From Cruorifilaria tuberocauda (Eukaryota > Nematoda > Chromadorea > Rhabditida > Onchocercidae), in assembly GCA_013365365.1 (NCBI GenBank), contig JABVXU010000469.1, positions 1 through 41,654 on the forward strand: a DNA stretch of 41,654 nt. Direction: 5' to 3'. The position numbers and the translations under genes were made by a program. Positions 1-11,080 of the stretch are shown one piece after another (the first letter of the stretch is position 1; each line of letters starts with the position of its first letter). The notes under the pieces are model-generated. The model was not told the DNA's origin. It was given only the letters and a program-made list of their open reading frames with translations, and did not search any database.

Positions 1-65
1 TATCTTTTAAAATAAAGAAAGAAATATGGAACCAAAGGAAGAAAACACCTTTTGCTGAGGTATTT
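1..65 (+). repeat. Dispersed repeat, copy A (inverted partner at 15780-15824)
   Basis: The first 65 bases match the reverse complement of 15780-15824 along the full 45 bases of that copy. The one difference is an extra 20 bases (about positions 25-44) in this copy. Because it begins at the window edge, the element probably continues to the left. Its family is not recognised; it may be the end of a filarial interspersed repeat or of a large inverted duplication. Confidence 0.8.
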
Positions 66-1490
66 GCCATTTTTATGGTATATTTTGTTTAAAAAGAACT
101 TTCAATGTACCCATTAATTTACCATTTCTTTTCACAAAATTCCAAAACTCGGGAAAAAAGTTAACAAATAAATACTTAGATATGTAGATTATGCAAGAAT
201 TTCAAAATTTTTCTATCATAAATTCAATTACATCAAATTAGCTTCCACTCTAAAAGACAAGGACAAATGGTAGAATCTTTTTTGCATTCTGATAATGATA
301 GAATGATACTGTAATCGAAATTTCTCAATTTCTTTTTGCAATGAAAGCAATTTAGAATTTTACAGTGTAACAACAATTGATCTCAATTATTTAACAAGTA
401 TTTGTTGTAAAGATCAAAATCCTGCTTATACTTTTATGCATATAAGAACGGTTATTATAAATTGATAGCATGATATGTGCAATGTAGAGAGGTACCAGTA
501 GTACGGAATATTACCTCGAGGCCTATGCACTTCGAGGCCTATGCACGCAGACAAGGTAAAGTACAATTGATATATGTAGTAGGATAAGACCATTGTAATA
601 GCATGAAATATTCAGAGTCCAGTTCACATAAACAAGGTCCTGTTTATACTCTTAAGCACATAAGGACGATTTAGACTTTAAATTTACCAATGGTATTTTA
701 CCTTGTCTATGTACACGGAACTCAAAGCATTCCATGCAATTTACCTTCGTCCATTGCAGATATCGTGCTATCAATGAATATAACCGTGCTTATATGCATA
801 AGTCTGTAAGCAGAATATTTACTCTGTCGTTGTAAATTTGTTTCACTTCATTTACAGTGGCACTGTAATGATTTCTGTTTTCATATCATGATAATGGATG
901 ATCAAGAAATGTAAAGGTTTAAGATATTACAGTTTAAGTCAGAAAAGCCTAAATCAAAAAATTCAGATCATTTCATATTAACAAGAAGCAATTGACAGAT
1001 GAAAATGCAGAAAGAATTCAATTAAAGCTTGTAATCCTTTAGCTTTAGCCAAGCATTCCGTTTTTGAAGAATAATTATTAAAAAATCGGATATTGCGTAA
1101 AGAGAAAATTATCGTAGTTCTTAGAATTCTTGGAGTTTCTTAATAACTAATTTTGTTGTGAATTGAGAAATTATACTGCAATTATTTTCACTTTATCGAA
1201 ATGCTGAATTTTCAGCTTGCAATATTTTTAAATAGGAAAAAAGAAAGACAAATATGCTCCATGATAAGGTGATCATGAAAGAAGCTTCTCGAATCTCAAC
1301 AAATTTAGATCATATCCATTTTTTTTGTATTAATTATCATTTCATAGATTATGTTTCATTCATTATTTCCTGCTGATTATTGCATTTTCCTGTTTATTAA
1401 TGTTTTTTCACTTGCTTATTTGCATCGTTCTTATTTAACTGCCGTTATTTGTTTAGCAAAAAAACTATGATGATCGATCAGCAATTTCGT
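66..1490. other. AT-rich intergenic DNA upstream of the first gene
   Basis: No convincing exon was found. The stretch contains a 15-base tandem duplication at 516-546 and a 12-base inverted repeat (549-560 with 697-708). A degenerate motif of the form 'cctg(c/t)ttatac.ctta.gca.ataag.acg' occurs near 421 and again near 640. It presumably holds the promoter and outron of the gene starting at 1523, but no specific promoter element could be identified. Confidence 0.5.
516..546 (+). repeat. Short tandem duplication (15-base unit, one base apart)
   Basis: The unit tcgaggcctatgcac occurs at 516-530 and again, identically, at 532-546. It is GC-richer than its surroundings and sits beside a 12-base inverted repeat (agacaaggtaaa at 549-560, its reverse complement at 697-708). 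No function is evident. Confidence 0.85.
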
Positions 1491-1513
1491 TTTTTTAACT
1501 TTTTGTTTTGTAG
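1491..1513 (+). promoter_or_regulatory. Probable spliced-leader trans-splice acceptor of the CPG4-like gene
   Basis: A long T-rich tract ends in 'ttgttttgtag' at 1513, nine bases before the ATG at 1523. No upstream exon with a matching donor was found, so the site fits an SL-type trans-splice acceptor with a very short leader. It supports 1523 as the start codon. A cis-spliced 5' UTR exon further upstream is the alternative. Confidence 0.55.
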
Positions 1514-1522
1514 AAATACAAA

Positions 1523-4500
1523 ATGCAAGTGTTATATATGAATATTCTATATCAATTCTTACTTGTTATTTCAATTTTTTCTCGTCAAATAGCTCTTTCT
1601 GGTTAGTTTTTTGCAAGTAATTTTTTTGCTTATATAATTGCATCGCCCTTATTACCTTCATGATAATATCCAACTGAATAAGTTAATAATTAAACGTGAG
1701 AATGATTAATATACGTAAAAGAGTGCTAAATAGCAATTTATGTTTTGCATACTATTTTCAACTTAAATTCATGAATTTTTAAATTCAAATTATAATTTAC
1801 GGCAGCTGTCAAAAAAATAGCGCAAGATTTTTAATATAACAAGTTATGTTTGTTTTATGCAAGATTGGTCTTAAGCTAGATTTGAAATATAGTTTTTTTG
1901 TTATAGCTAATTGGTTCATTAGGGGATTTAAAGGTTCCTTTTAACAAAAAAATGATAAAATAATTTTTAAAAATCTGTAAGGTTACTCAAAAACCTTCGT
2001 AGCTTCCATGCTTAGCATATTAAATGACTGAACATAAAGTGAAAATTCATTATTCCAAGACAATTTCTAATTTCTTTGTTTTATTTAATCAATTCGCAAT
2101 ATGTATCATAAAAATTTCTTATAAAGTTTACTGGGGAGGTCGTTACTACAAAGAAGTTCATATGACATAAAGAAAGTATTTAAATTATATGCAAGCAATC
2201 CATTATATTGTCCACATTAACACGTACGGACACCTGTAGGCACGTATAGACATCAATACTTTACTTTAGATATGAAAGAATTGCGCGTAGATGACGTTCT
2301 CTTCCAACGTCAGCAATCAACAAACTTGACAACAAAAGCTGGTTTATCAAAAGGTTGGTTAAATCGACAAATGGAACAAGTCCGGAAAGCTTTGAATATT
2401 ACCGCAACAGCGCCTAAATCGATAATGTCAGAAATTGTGCGTTGCTTACGTAAGTTATAATTAAATTTTTAATCGTGTTCATTTTTAAAAATTTAGCGAT
2501 CGTAAAACAAAACGATTTACTTAAGAAAACTGCAGGATGTACGAAGCCATTGCTTTTAGCAATTCGAGCAGCATTGGTATCAGGAAATCATTTTGAACGA
2601 TTTATCAATACCTGCAAGTATGTTTGTTTTTGCAGCGTATTTCACGTAACATAAGTTATGACTTTCCCTGCATTATAAAATCTATTTCTTAACATGATGC
2701 AAGCATAAATAAATTTTGCATGCAATAACGCAACTTTGCTTGTTGTCATTTTAGCAGATTACGTGGAGTGATAGAATGTACTAATCACATACCTGGAAAA
2801 TGTTCAAAAGAAACAGGAATTGAATCGTTGTTAAACAGTTTCCGACATTTTTGCATAAATCAATTTTCAGGTAATTTAAACTATTACTTTTCGTTATATT
2901 TGGTTCTATCATATTAATTGTACCCTTTTTTGCAGCTTTCAAGTATATTTTCGAATGCTTGGATCTTCATTCGGGAAGAGTTTTACGTGGTAAGTCTACT
3001 ATCATTGTTATAAATTAATTAAACCTAAAATTAATTAATAATTTAATTTTTGCATTATATTACTGTAATTCTTTAAGAGAAAGTCGTAATAAGGTAAAAA
3101 GCATATAGGAATCAATTAGAATTATTATGAGTTCATACTGTAAATTTTTCAGAATGTCAAGAAAAATGTAAAGCAACTCGTCGAATACTTGCTTGGTTTC
3201 TATACACTTTCATTTATTCCACGTTACCGTTTTCAGTGCCGGAACCGGACGCACCGGCTAGAATTAATGTGCAATATTTTAATAAAATAAGTGGCAGTGC
3301 TTGTAGGTATGTCTATACCACTTTTTTTCGGATGATATCCTCTGAAATTAATTACAGCTTAATTGTAGCTTAACTATAGCTCATTATAGCTTACATTTTT
3401 AACATTATATTTATAGTTTTGTAACATTATAGTTTAGTTGTAGTTTAAAAAAATAAGAAATTGACAAACATGTCGATGAATAAATGAATTTGATCGATCT
3501 GATCATGAATTTATGAAATTCATCAGCATGTATTTTTATATCAGATTGGAACATCAGATCGATATTTTTAGCATATTATCGTGTTACACTAATTGCTTAC
3601 GGGAAAAATACAATGGACGATGCAATGATATTGGTGGCGATATGTTTTTGGTGAGAATCATGAAATTATGCGATAAATATAAGCTAGCAAAGGATTCTCG
3701 GATAACTATCTTAAAAGAATAAACTATTAGAAATAAATGCTTATGGATTATTGCTATGATTACATTCTATACTGGCACTGATGCATCGTTTTGATTTCTG
3801 TGGAACAACAATACTTATTCATGATACATCAAGTAAAGTACCCTATTAAACTTGAATAGCTACTCAGCTCTCGTACTGTGTATATTGTATTTACAGGAAG
3901 TACTCTTCAGACCACTGATATCGCTTCATAAATCTTGGGCATATAGTCCAATAGCTACATCGATGTTGCTTATTATGCCACAATCATGTGGATTTCTCAC
4001 AGATTTAAATCAATTAAATGGTTTTAGGTAATTCACTTCAATCATTAAAGGAATCAAAAGTGAAACTTGAAATTTCAAACAGTCAAAATTCATATTAATA
4101 ACATTTTACATTTAAGACTAGACGAAAAGACATATTTCAAAATTAACAACGCATTCCCGATCAATGCAAAGAATCAAAATGCCAATCATCTGCAAGTAAA
4201 TTTTTCAATTTTCCGACTTTTCTGGAAATTGTTTCAGTGCAACATAATCCTTGCTATTATGTTAGGAGCTAATCCAGGCTAATTTAATTTTTAATGTAAC
4301 TATATTCAGGTTCGTAATCTTTCTACTATTTCTTGGGTACCACTTTTGAAAAATGCGCCTTCTCCGCTGGATGACGAAGAATTTTCGATTAGTTCAGCAG
4401 AAGATTCTAGTAAATATTAAAATTTGTTTTGATCTTTTCAGATTTAAGTTTATTAGACTCAATTAATTTTATCAATTTAGAAGCTAACTCAGACTAATTT

Positions 4501-4639
4501 AATTTACTAATGTAATTTAGTTTATATTAATTCCGTACTGATAAATAACTTGTCAGCACCACCAATACATATCGAAGAAATTGAAGAAGCAATTGAAGAA
4601 TTCAAAGCGATAGATAGATTACAGCAGTTGCAACTGTGA
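1523..4639 (+). CDS. Secreted cysteine-rich protein, CPG4-like (11 exons)
   Basis: Exons: 1523-1601, 2270-2449, 2536-2617, 2758-2870 (or from 2755), 2936-2989, 3153-3306, 3545-3650, 3897-4027, 4117-4195, 4310-4409, 4557-4639. All junctions are GT..AG and in phase, giving about 386 residues. Exon 1 encodes a classic signal peptide (MNILYQFLLVISIFSRQIAL). The mature N-terminal part has possible N-glycosylation sites (NLT, NIT). Residues about 80-260 carry regularly spaced cysteines, including VIECTNHIPGKC, FRHFCIN, FECLDLH, ECQEKC and SCYTNCLREKYNGRCNDIG. This spacing resembles the nematode CPG4 (chondroitin proteoglycan 4) domain. The C-terminal tail is acidic and helical (IEEIEEAIEEFKAIDR). 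No transmembrane segment follows the signal peptide, so secretion is expected, possibly to eggshell or extracellular matrix. The gene structure is well supported. The family assignment is from memory of the cysteine pattern and is less certain. Confidence 0.8.
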
Positions 4640-6044
4640 TTACAGCAGTTTACATTTTGCTTGTTTGATGTCATCAATCTTGAATTCAGTGATGATTTCC
4701 TTTTGAATATAAAAATTTGACCATTTATGACGTTTTTGTGATATCGACAGAATTATTCCTCATCTAAAGGGAAGTATTCTCCATCTGTCACTCCAGTTTA
4801 TACAAACCGATCGCTGGCATTATTTACTTAGTTTAAATCAATGTTACTTCCACTTGTAATAGCACAAAGAACATGCTTAATCTTCAAACAGCGCTGATAA
4901 ATACCTCCGTTACTATTTTCTGAGATTTCTTCTGAATCCAAACAACAATAACCGGAACGGCAAATATTAGAATTCACTTCCGTTAATTTGGATATCAATA
5001 ATCGTTTTCCGGTAGCTGCGGAATTATTCGTATATTTTAATATGAAATCCTTTCTGATTATATCAATGATAAACTCGGTTATTCATTACTTGCTGCCTCG
5101 TATGTTACATTTTTTCATCCCATCCTAATACTCATACCATACCTTCCCACGTAGGTACCATTCACTTCTATTGATTTTCATTATTTAGATATTAGATATT
5201 TGATTTAGATTGATACTTTCATTGATACCATACTTTCATTATTAGATATTTAGATTGATATGGTATCAATATCCTGATATCAAACTGTAGAGTTTTGTCA
5301 TACGCTCTTTCATTCTCTTTTTTTCAAATAAATTTTGTAAAAATGAAGATATGAAGAATAAAAAATTGATAGGCCAGTAGTATTAAAAAACGAATCATTC
5401 TCTCACAATCAGCTGAAAATCGTGAAATACAATTTACTAATTCCTTTTAATTTAATTGCTACCATTAAGAATGCAACAGTCTTTTAGGAAGTGAACATGA
5501 ATTCGCGCTAGTTAGTTTAAAGAAATTGAGTGAAGTGAAGTTTGCAATTTAACCCAAAATTGATTTGGCAGAAAAACAACAATACTTTCAATTGTAAAAG
5601 AAAACAATTTTGAAATTTTAAATTAGTAAAAATTTTATTTAAAGCAATACTTTAATGTTCTTTGAAGATGAAATTATATATTAATTATTGTGATTTACCT
5701 TTGGATTATTTTTTTCCCACTGCGAGCTGAAAACGATTTTTAAATGTACCATTATAATCATATTTACATAAGACTATTCCTTTCCACCGCAAAAGTTTTA
5801 GGATAGGAAAATTAAAAGTCAAAATTATTATGCGAAGGAATTTTCTGACAGGTCATAGGTCACGCAACTTGATAGAATGCATAAAAACATTTCTTTCTGC
5901 CGATATGACAGACGTAACTTCGTTAGTTGGGTTAACTGTCTTCTAAAAATGTTCATTTCTTCATTTTGAGGGATACTTTTAATAATATTCTGCAGAGTTC
6001 CATCAATATAAGCAATTATCTATCTGCTGAATTTGTTATCGATC
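4640..6044. other. Intergenic, nothing coding recognised
   Basis: This AT-rich stretch contains the 3' UTR of the CPG4-like gene and no open frame with coding character. An AATATAAA sequence lies about 65 bases after the stop and could act as a variant polyadenylation signal. A degenerate 'tgatacc(a)tactttcatt' / 'ttagatatttagattgata' duplication sits around 5190-5280. Confidence 0.5.
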
Positions 6045-6939
6045 ATGCTGTTATTATATTGTTTCGTGGCGTTTATGTTGTCATATATTACGCAAGTAAC
6101 GGTACGTGAATATGGACAACGTTTCAGCGCAGAAATTAAGTATTCATGGATTTTCTACCAGTCGCTGAAGAAGCGAGGAAAGGAAGAATGAAGAAATCCT
6201 TTGTTCTTCAAATTAACATTGTTAGCTCCATGTCTATAAACTGTGTCGATGAAATCCTTTGTTCTGGATTTGATATTGTAAGCTAAAGTATGCGCGTGGT
6301 TTTACAAGCTTTGTTAAGGAAATCCTTTGTTCTTAAATTTAAAATTATATACATTTGATTGGTCAAGATCCTCCCTCCTCCAGAATAAAGGAAGTACCGA
6401 ACTATGAAGCATTGGAAAGGTTTGGTTTCGAGGAGAGTCGCGGCTTAACGAAAGGGTATAACGATCAAAACCGGAAATCTTCAATTCGTCCAAAAAGAAG
6501 AAATGATAAAGAAATCTCGACTATATCTAGTAATACTGAGCAAATCCAAAAAGATTCCTATGTTAAGTTTGTGGTGAGCGATTGGAAAATATAAAGAATC
6601 TGGAAATTCCTGAGAAAATACACACAGGTGAAAAGAACACTTGTATGACTCATGCGGTAAAACATTCATGCAATGTTCGCATCTGAATGGAAACGTGGGA
6701 ATGAGCGACCATTCCAATGTGAAATATGCACTATCCGTTCAAACGGACCTGTCACCGGAAGACACCTGCAGATAAAAAAGAATACAAATGCAATATTTGT
6801 GATAAGCAGTTTGCACGTCGACGCTTCTGTTCATATGGGCCAGAGAAACTACAAATGTGACGTGACATGCAATAAAACATTCATACAGAGTTCTCGTCTC
6901 AACAAACATAAAGTAACGCATGAAATGAACGACCATTAG
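6045..6939 (+). pseudogene. Decayed gene: signal peptide, KSFVL repeats and C2H2 zinc fingers
   Basis: Four coding-like segments lie on one strand but in shifting frames. First, 6045-6191 is an open frame of 48 codons starting with a strong signal peptide (MLLLYCFVAFMLSYITQVTV). Second, 6190-6350 holds three copies of a KSFVL(x)(I/L/F) peptide in successive frames. Third, 6355-6594 is an open linker rich in charged residues. Fourth, 6600-6939 carries zinc-finger remnants: IHTGEKNTC, then SCGKTFMQCSHLNG one frame over, then RPFQCEIC, then EYKCNICDKQFARRR in another frame, and finally YKCDVTCNKTFIQSSRLNKH, whose first cysteine pair has one residue too many. Linker relics such as HTGEK and the C..C..F..L..H spacing identify the Krüppel-like family. 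At least four frameshifts or stops break the frame and no splice sites repair them, so a pseudogene is the best reading. The 48-codon signal-peptide ORF could still be expressed by itself. Confidence 0.65.
6193..6333 (+). repeat. Three copies of a 15-base repeat (58- and 68-base spacing)
   Basis: The sequence gaaatcctttgttct occurs exactly at 6193-6207, 6251-6265 and 6319-6333. Read one base in, each copy encodes K-S-F-V-L followed by a similar hydrophobic pattern (QINI, DLIL, KFKI). The unit therefore looks like a degenerate coding repeat inside the decayed zinc-finger gene rather than a regulatory iteron. Confidence 0.85.
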
Positions 6940-7499
6940 CCTAGTGAAAGGCTTACTCGTGCATGAGTCCTTCTGCAGAAGACATCCTTGCTACGGACAG
7001 ATTAATGAAGCAGGTAATTTCATCTGCAGACTAAATTGTATTGTAGGCATTTAAATTATATTGTACCGTCCGTCTTGTCATTTCTGTCTCGCGCATTGTT
7101 TCCGCTGAATATTAAAAGTGATTGGTGATATTGAAGGAAAAGTTTTGAATGATAATTTGATAGGACTTTACTGATCTATCCATTTCATTTGATCGATTAT
7201 GGTATAATTTAATAGTTTAGGAACATAAAAACAAATTTATTTCAACACTTCCTGTCTAAATCACTCTGAGTTATTTATGTAATTAAGTTAAATGAATAAC
7301 TTTATCGTATCGTTCTTTCGTATTGTGCATGGCTCTATTCCAGAAATTGACCGTGATTTTCAATTGATTTTTCTTTTGATAAACCTTAACTAAGTTTGAA
7401 AAGTTAACAATCCTTTTTCTTCCAGAGTTTCACTTTAACTGGGAAAAACGTCCATGCCAATCTCTTTTCAAAGTTCTTTTCGGCTTCCCTTAATGGAAC
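6940..7499. other. Intergenic, nothing coding recognised
   Basis: This is AT-rich sequence downstream of the zinc-finger remnant. No finger motif or exon-like segment continues here, and no repeat or RNA gene was recognised. Confidence 0.5.
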
Positions 7500-8160
7500 T
7501 TGCTTGCTATTGATATATTGCAGCCATATGAGGTTTATGACCTTTTGTTACAATTTCAAACATCCCGATGTAGCCCCGTTCGAGAGAACCTCGGGTACAA
7601 AAATATGGATGGATAGTATGTGTACGCTAAGTTTCCATATAGCCAAAAATACCTTAAATTTTCCCCATTCAAAGGTAATAAGTGCAGCTCTCGATCTCGA
7701 TCACGGAGGGTAATGGTTGCAGCATATAAGTGCATTCTGGGTATCTAACGTTATTATAGACCTGTTACTGCTTAACTTCATGTGGCTCATTATCCAAGAG
7801 GTTACGTGAACGATAGATATTATTCGTCGACTACACAGAATTCTAAATCTCACTAATCACGGAACGAACAGATAAATGATCCTACCAGCTAAGAGCCATG
7901 CAACCATTAACCGTGGAGACGTGAAAGAGCAAAGAGCTTTCAGTTTGTCATTCCTTGCGATGCTCAGAACTCATGAGTCTTCCGTAAAACCGCAAGCTTT
8001 CTCCTGCCACCAATCTCTTTCAGTTTTAGCTTTACAACCTTTCTAGCCAAGGAATCTTCGTCCGCAGGAAGCTCACACAAGGCGCAACGCCAACGGAACG
8101 TCCAAACTGTCAAGCCCTTCTTTATTTCGTCCGTTGTTTTTGCATACTTTTGATTTCATT
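7500..8160. other. GC-richer island of unknown nature
   Basis: This segment is visibly richer in G+C than the flanking intergenic DNA. It contains an 11-base perfect inverted repeat (taatggttgca at 7711-7721, tgcaaccatta at 7899-7909) whose flanks are partly complementary. On the minus strand 8155-7964 is open for 63 codons without an ATG, with non-random composition (for example CALCELPADEDSLARK). It could be a degraded gene or transposon fragment, an unrecognised exon, or a structured noncoding or regulatory region. No known family is recognised. Confidence 0.35.
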
Positions 8161-11080
8161 CCTTCCTTTTTCATTCAAATCTCGTCCCTCTTTCTCGTTT
8201 TAAGAAAAAGCGGAAGATTATTTTGCAGTTGAACAATTTCGGTATTATCGTTTGAAGATTTTCAAAATGCTATTATTAATTTCAATCCAAATTATTAATT
8301 GGTTCAAAAAAATTCTGAAAGCGATTGATGTTGATAAGATTAGCAGTATTGCTAGAAAGATATATGTGATATCACTTGTAGAAATGTAAAATTATTGAAT
8401 TAATAAAAATAAATAAATAGGATAACTTCTCTTAAAATATTTTTCAACCGATGAACATTCTGCAACGAATGTAAACAAAAAGTTTCACTAAAATAAAATA
8501 AAATAAATTAGAGCAAATATTTGAAACTATGGGAAAGCATTCAAACCGCAATCATTTTTATCTGATACTATCTGATATCTGATAATATATAATTTACTAT
8601 TCACGCATTCCCTCGTGAACTGTAAAGGATCTATGACGTAACGTAGACGTAACGCAAAATTTAAGTAATTTAAATTAACAGAAATATGTCGTTGTCCTTT
8701 TTCTATTACAATTTTTTTTCAAATTAATTGACATTGGAAATTTTCATATTGAATTGTTTGTATTTCTAAGAGAATCAAAACCCAAATTGAGTGGAAAATG
8801 AACAGTGCGAGCACTGAAACAATTTCTTCTTGATTGAAAAAAAAATTAAAATTTAATTTCCAGCAATTCTTTATTTTGATTAGGAAGCTAATATTATCAC
8901 TTATCAATGCAATTTAATAATTGCGCCTCTGATTGCAACATGCTTCATTTTAATTTATTCCTATATAAAATTAAACAACAATCTCGTTGTCTTTTTTTCT
9001 TTTTCTCGAAAGCTGAAATCTTCATCACTCAACTTTCACTTTTTACAGTAATGAGAAGTTTACAAAGTTGAAGGTTACGATTAATTAATTTCGATGATTT
9101 TCAATTAAGATTTTTTAAATCAAAAATCGATGAATGTTCACTGTCAATACTACGTTTTGCATTTTCTGACGATACTTGTCAAATTCACATCGAAAAGTTA
9201 ACGATGGCCAAATTATGACTGATCGAGTTGATGGAAGTGAGTTCGTTGGTTAAACATGAATTAGGTGAAATGGAATTAATATGGAAATGATATCAATGAA
9301 TACCATTGTAACCCTTACATAAACATTCATTTTCAATTCACAGAATAAATACTTCAGTATTGCGAGTTAAAAGTTTAACTAAGGAAGTGACATGTAAAGT
9401 AAATCAGTTACTTTAGTACCTATTTCAAGTGGTTCGTTTGAAAGTGAAAGCTTACTAAGTTATTTTTACCAATGCATTCTTCTGATTCTGCAAAACTTTG
9501 CTGAATTCGATTAGGTTTGATTTAAAAAATCTTAATTTTAAAGTTAAATTTTTAGCTTTTTACGCTCTGAAGATTCACTCGGAAATTTTTTTCATTCAAT
9601 TTTTGATTTTTCATCGTCTATTCATTATTTCAGACACTAAATTTAAGAGAAATAAATGTTGAAACTTTGATTAGGCATATGTTACTTTGTTTATTGTTGT
9701 TTTCGACTCTAAAGAATACGGTTTACAGTTATGAGTTTTGTCAGAGATGATATTGGAAATATTTTTGGTCATCAATAAGTTTTACTTAATATTAACTGTT
9801 ACTTACTTTCATTGCTATTTTCATCATCTGTTTCAAAGAATATATAATTATTTGAATAGAAAAATTGTTGGAATACAGGAAAAATTTTTTCGGAATTCAG
9901 AAGGTTGTTCTTACGTGTCAGTACGCAAGTCAGGTCAACTTAGATAATATTTTGAATGAGACCTTTTTTAGTTTTTCTTATAAATATCACTTCTGAACTT
10001 TATAAAATTTTTAATTTACTTTTAAAAACGCTTCTTCCGCAAGATTCAAAGTTTTTATTTTTATATTAGTACTTCTGCAAGTTATATTTTTATTTTGAAT
10101 GCTATCTGTGCTTTTATTAGCTTATCAGCACTATCAGAAATTTTGAATGATACGTATTCTAAAGATAATAAGCTGAATGAGACGGATTTACACAGATGGA
10201 TAGCTTTAATAGAGATTGCCGAAGTGCTTAAATATCAAATGAAGAATAAATTATTTGAGCTGAAGTTGATTTTTATTTAATTCGCTTATTATAAGCTTAT
10301 CATTTCGAGTTCAGTGGAAACCATATTTGAAAAAAATCTGCATTTCCAACCAACAACTTGTTGATAAGAACACAAATATGTGTTTACGTAAGAATTTAAA
10401 AGTTAAATAAAATTCCATGTTCATTTGAATCCGAAAATGTCATATAGGTGAACGCTGAAAGAACAGTTGCAATCCTCGAGATAAATTTCAAGAAAAAATA
10501 ATATTTCTAAATGAAACAAACTTTTTTGCTTTTATTTCCAATCCCTTGCTGTGCTATTAGATTTTCCTTTATTCTCGAACTTCTTAACAGTGTACTACCA
10601 AAATAAATAATACCTACGAACTACTAATTTCTCGGTGAATTGTTCAGTCGCTGTTAGTGACAAAATCAGTTGCAATTTCTGCACATTATTATAATATAGG
10701 AATTTAATGCTATCTCAGAAAGTGGAAGTGATTTGACAGTTTGGCTCAACCATTTCAAAAATAAGTTCATCTATCAGCAAATAGAAATTTTTTCTAACCA
10801 TTCTTCAGTTTTAAATTAGCTGGCATTTATTTGTTACTTCAAATTAATTTCTCATTTTTGTTTTTGAATTTGAGAATTATTTTTAAAATACATTCATTCA
10901 ATGATCGTTCTCTTCTCATTTTTCTGGAAGAAATGAAATCGATTCGCCAAAAATCTTCAAATGTTCCGCAGTTTCTTTGCTTTATTTATCCAATATCAGA
11001 AATTATAAAAACCATTTTAAGGATGAAATATCTAATTTCTTTATAACTTTTATTTATATTACATTAGAACGAAAGGGTAA
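8161..11080. other. AT-rich intergenic DNA, no supported gene
   Basis: Open frames of 60-70 codons at 9738-9947, 10095-10280 and 10831-11046 have faintly coding-like composition. They lack a shared family, consistent phases and clear splice-site pairs. In DNA this AT-rich several such frames are expected by chance, so none is annotated as a gene. Confidence 0.5.

Noticed and set aside
2230..2262. Repeated cacgtac/cacgtat near 2220-2250 as a regulatory iteron
   Set aside because: Two or three short matches only, and the stretch is intron sequence directly before exon 2 of the CPG4-like gene.
4067..4282. 71-codon frame read as a separate gene
   Set aside because: Only 4117-4195 is coding, as exon 9 of the CPG4-like gene; the ends of the frame are intron sequence.
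9738..10280. Two plus-strand frames (9738-9947, 10095-10280) that looked like exons of one gene
   Set aside because: No phase-consistent donor and acceptor pair joins them convincingly and no domain is recognised; frames this long are expected by chance in DNA this AT-rich.
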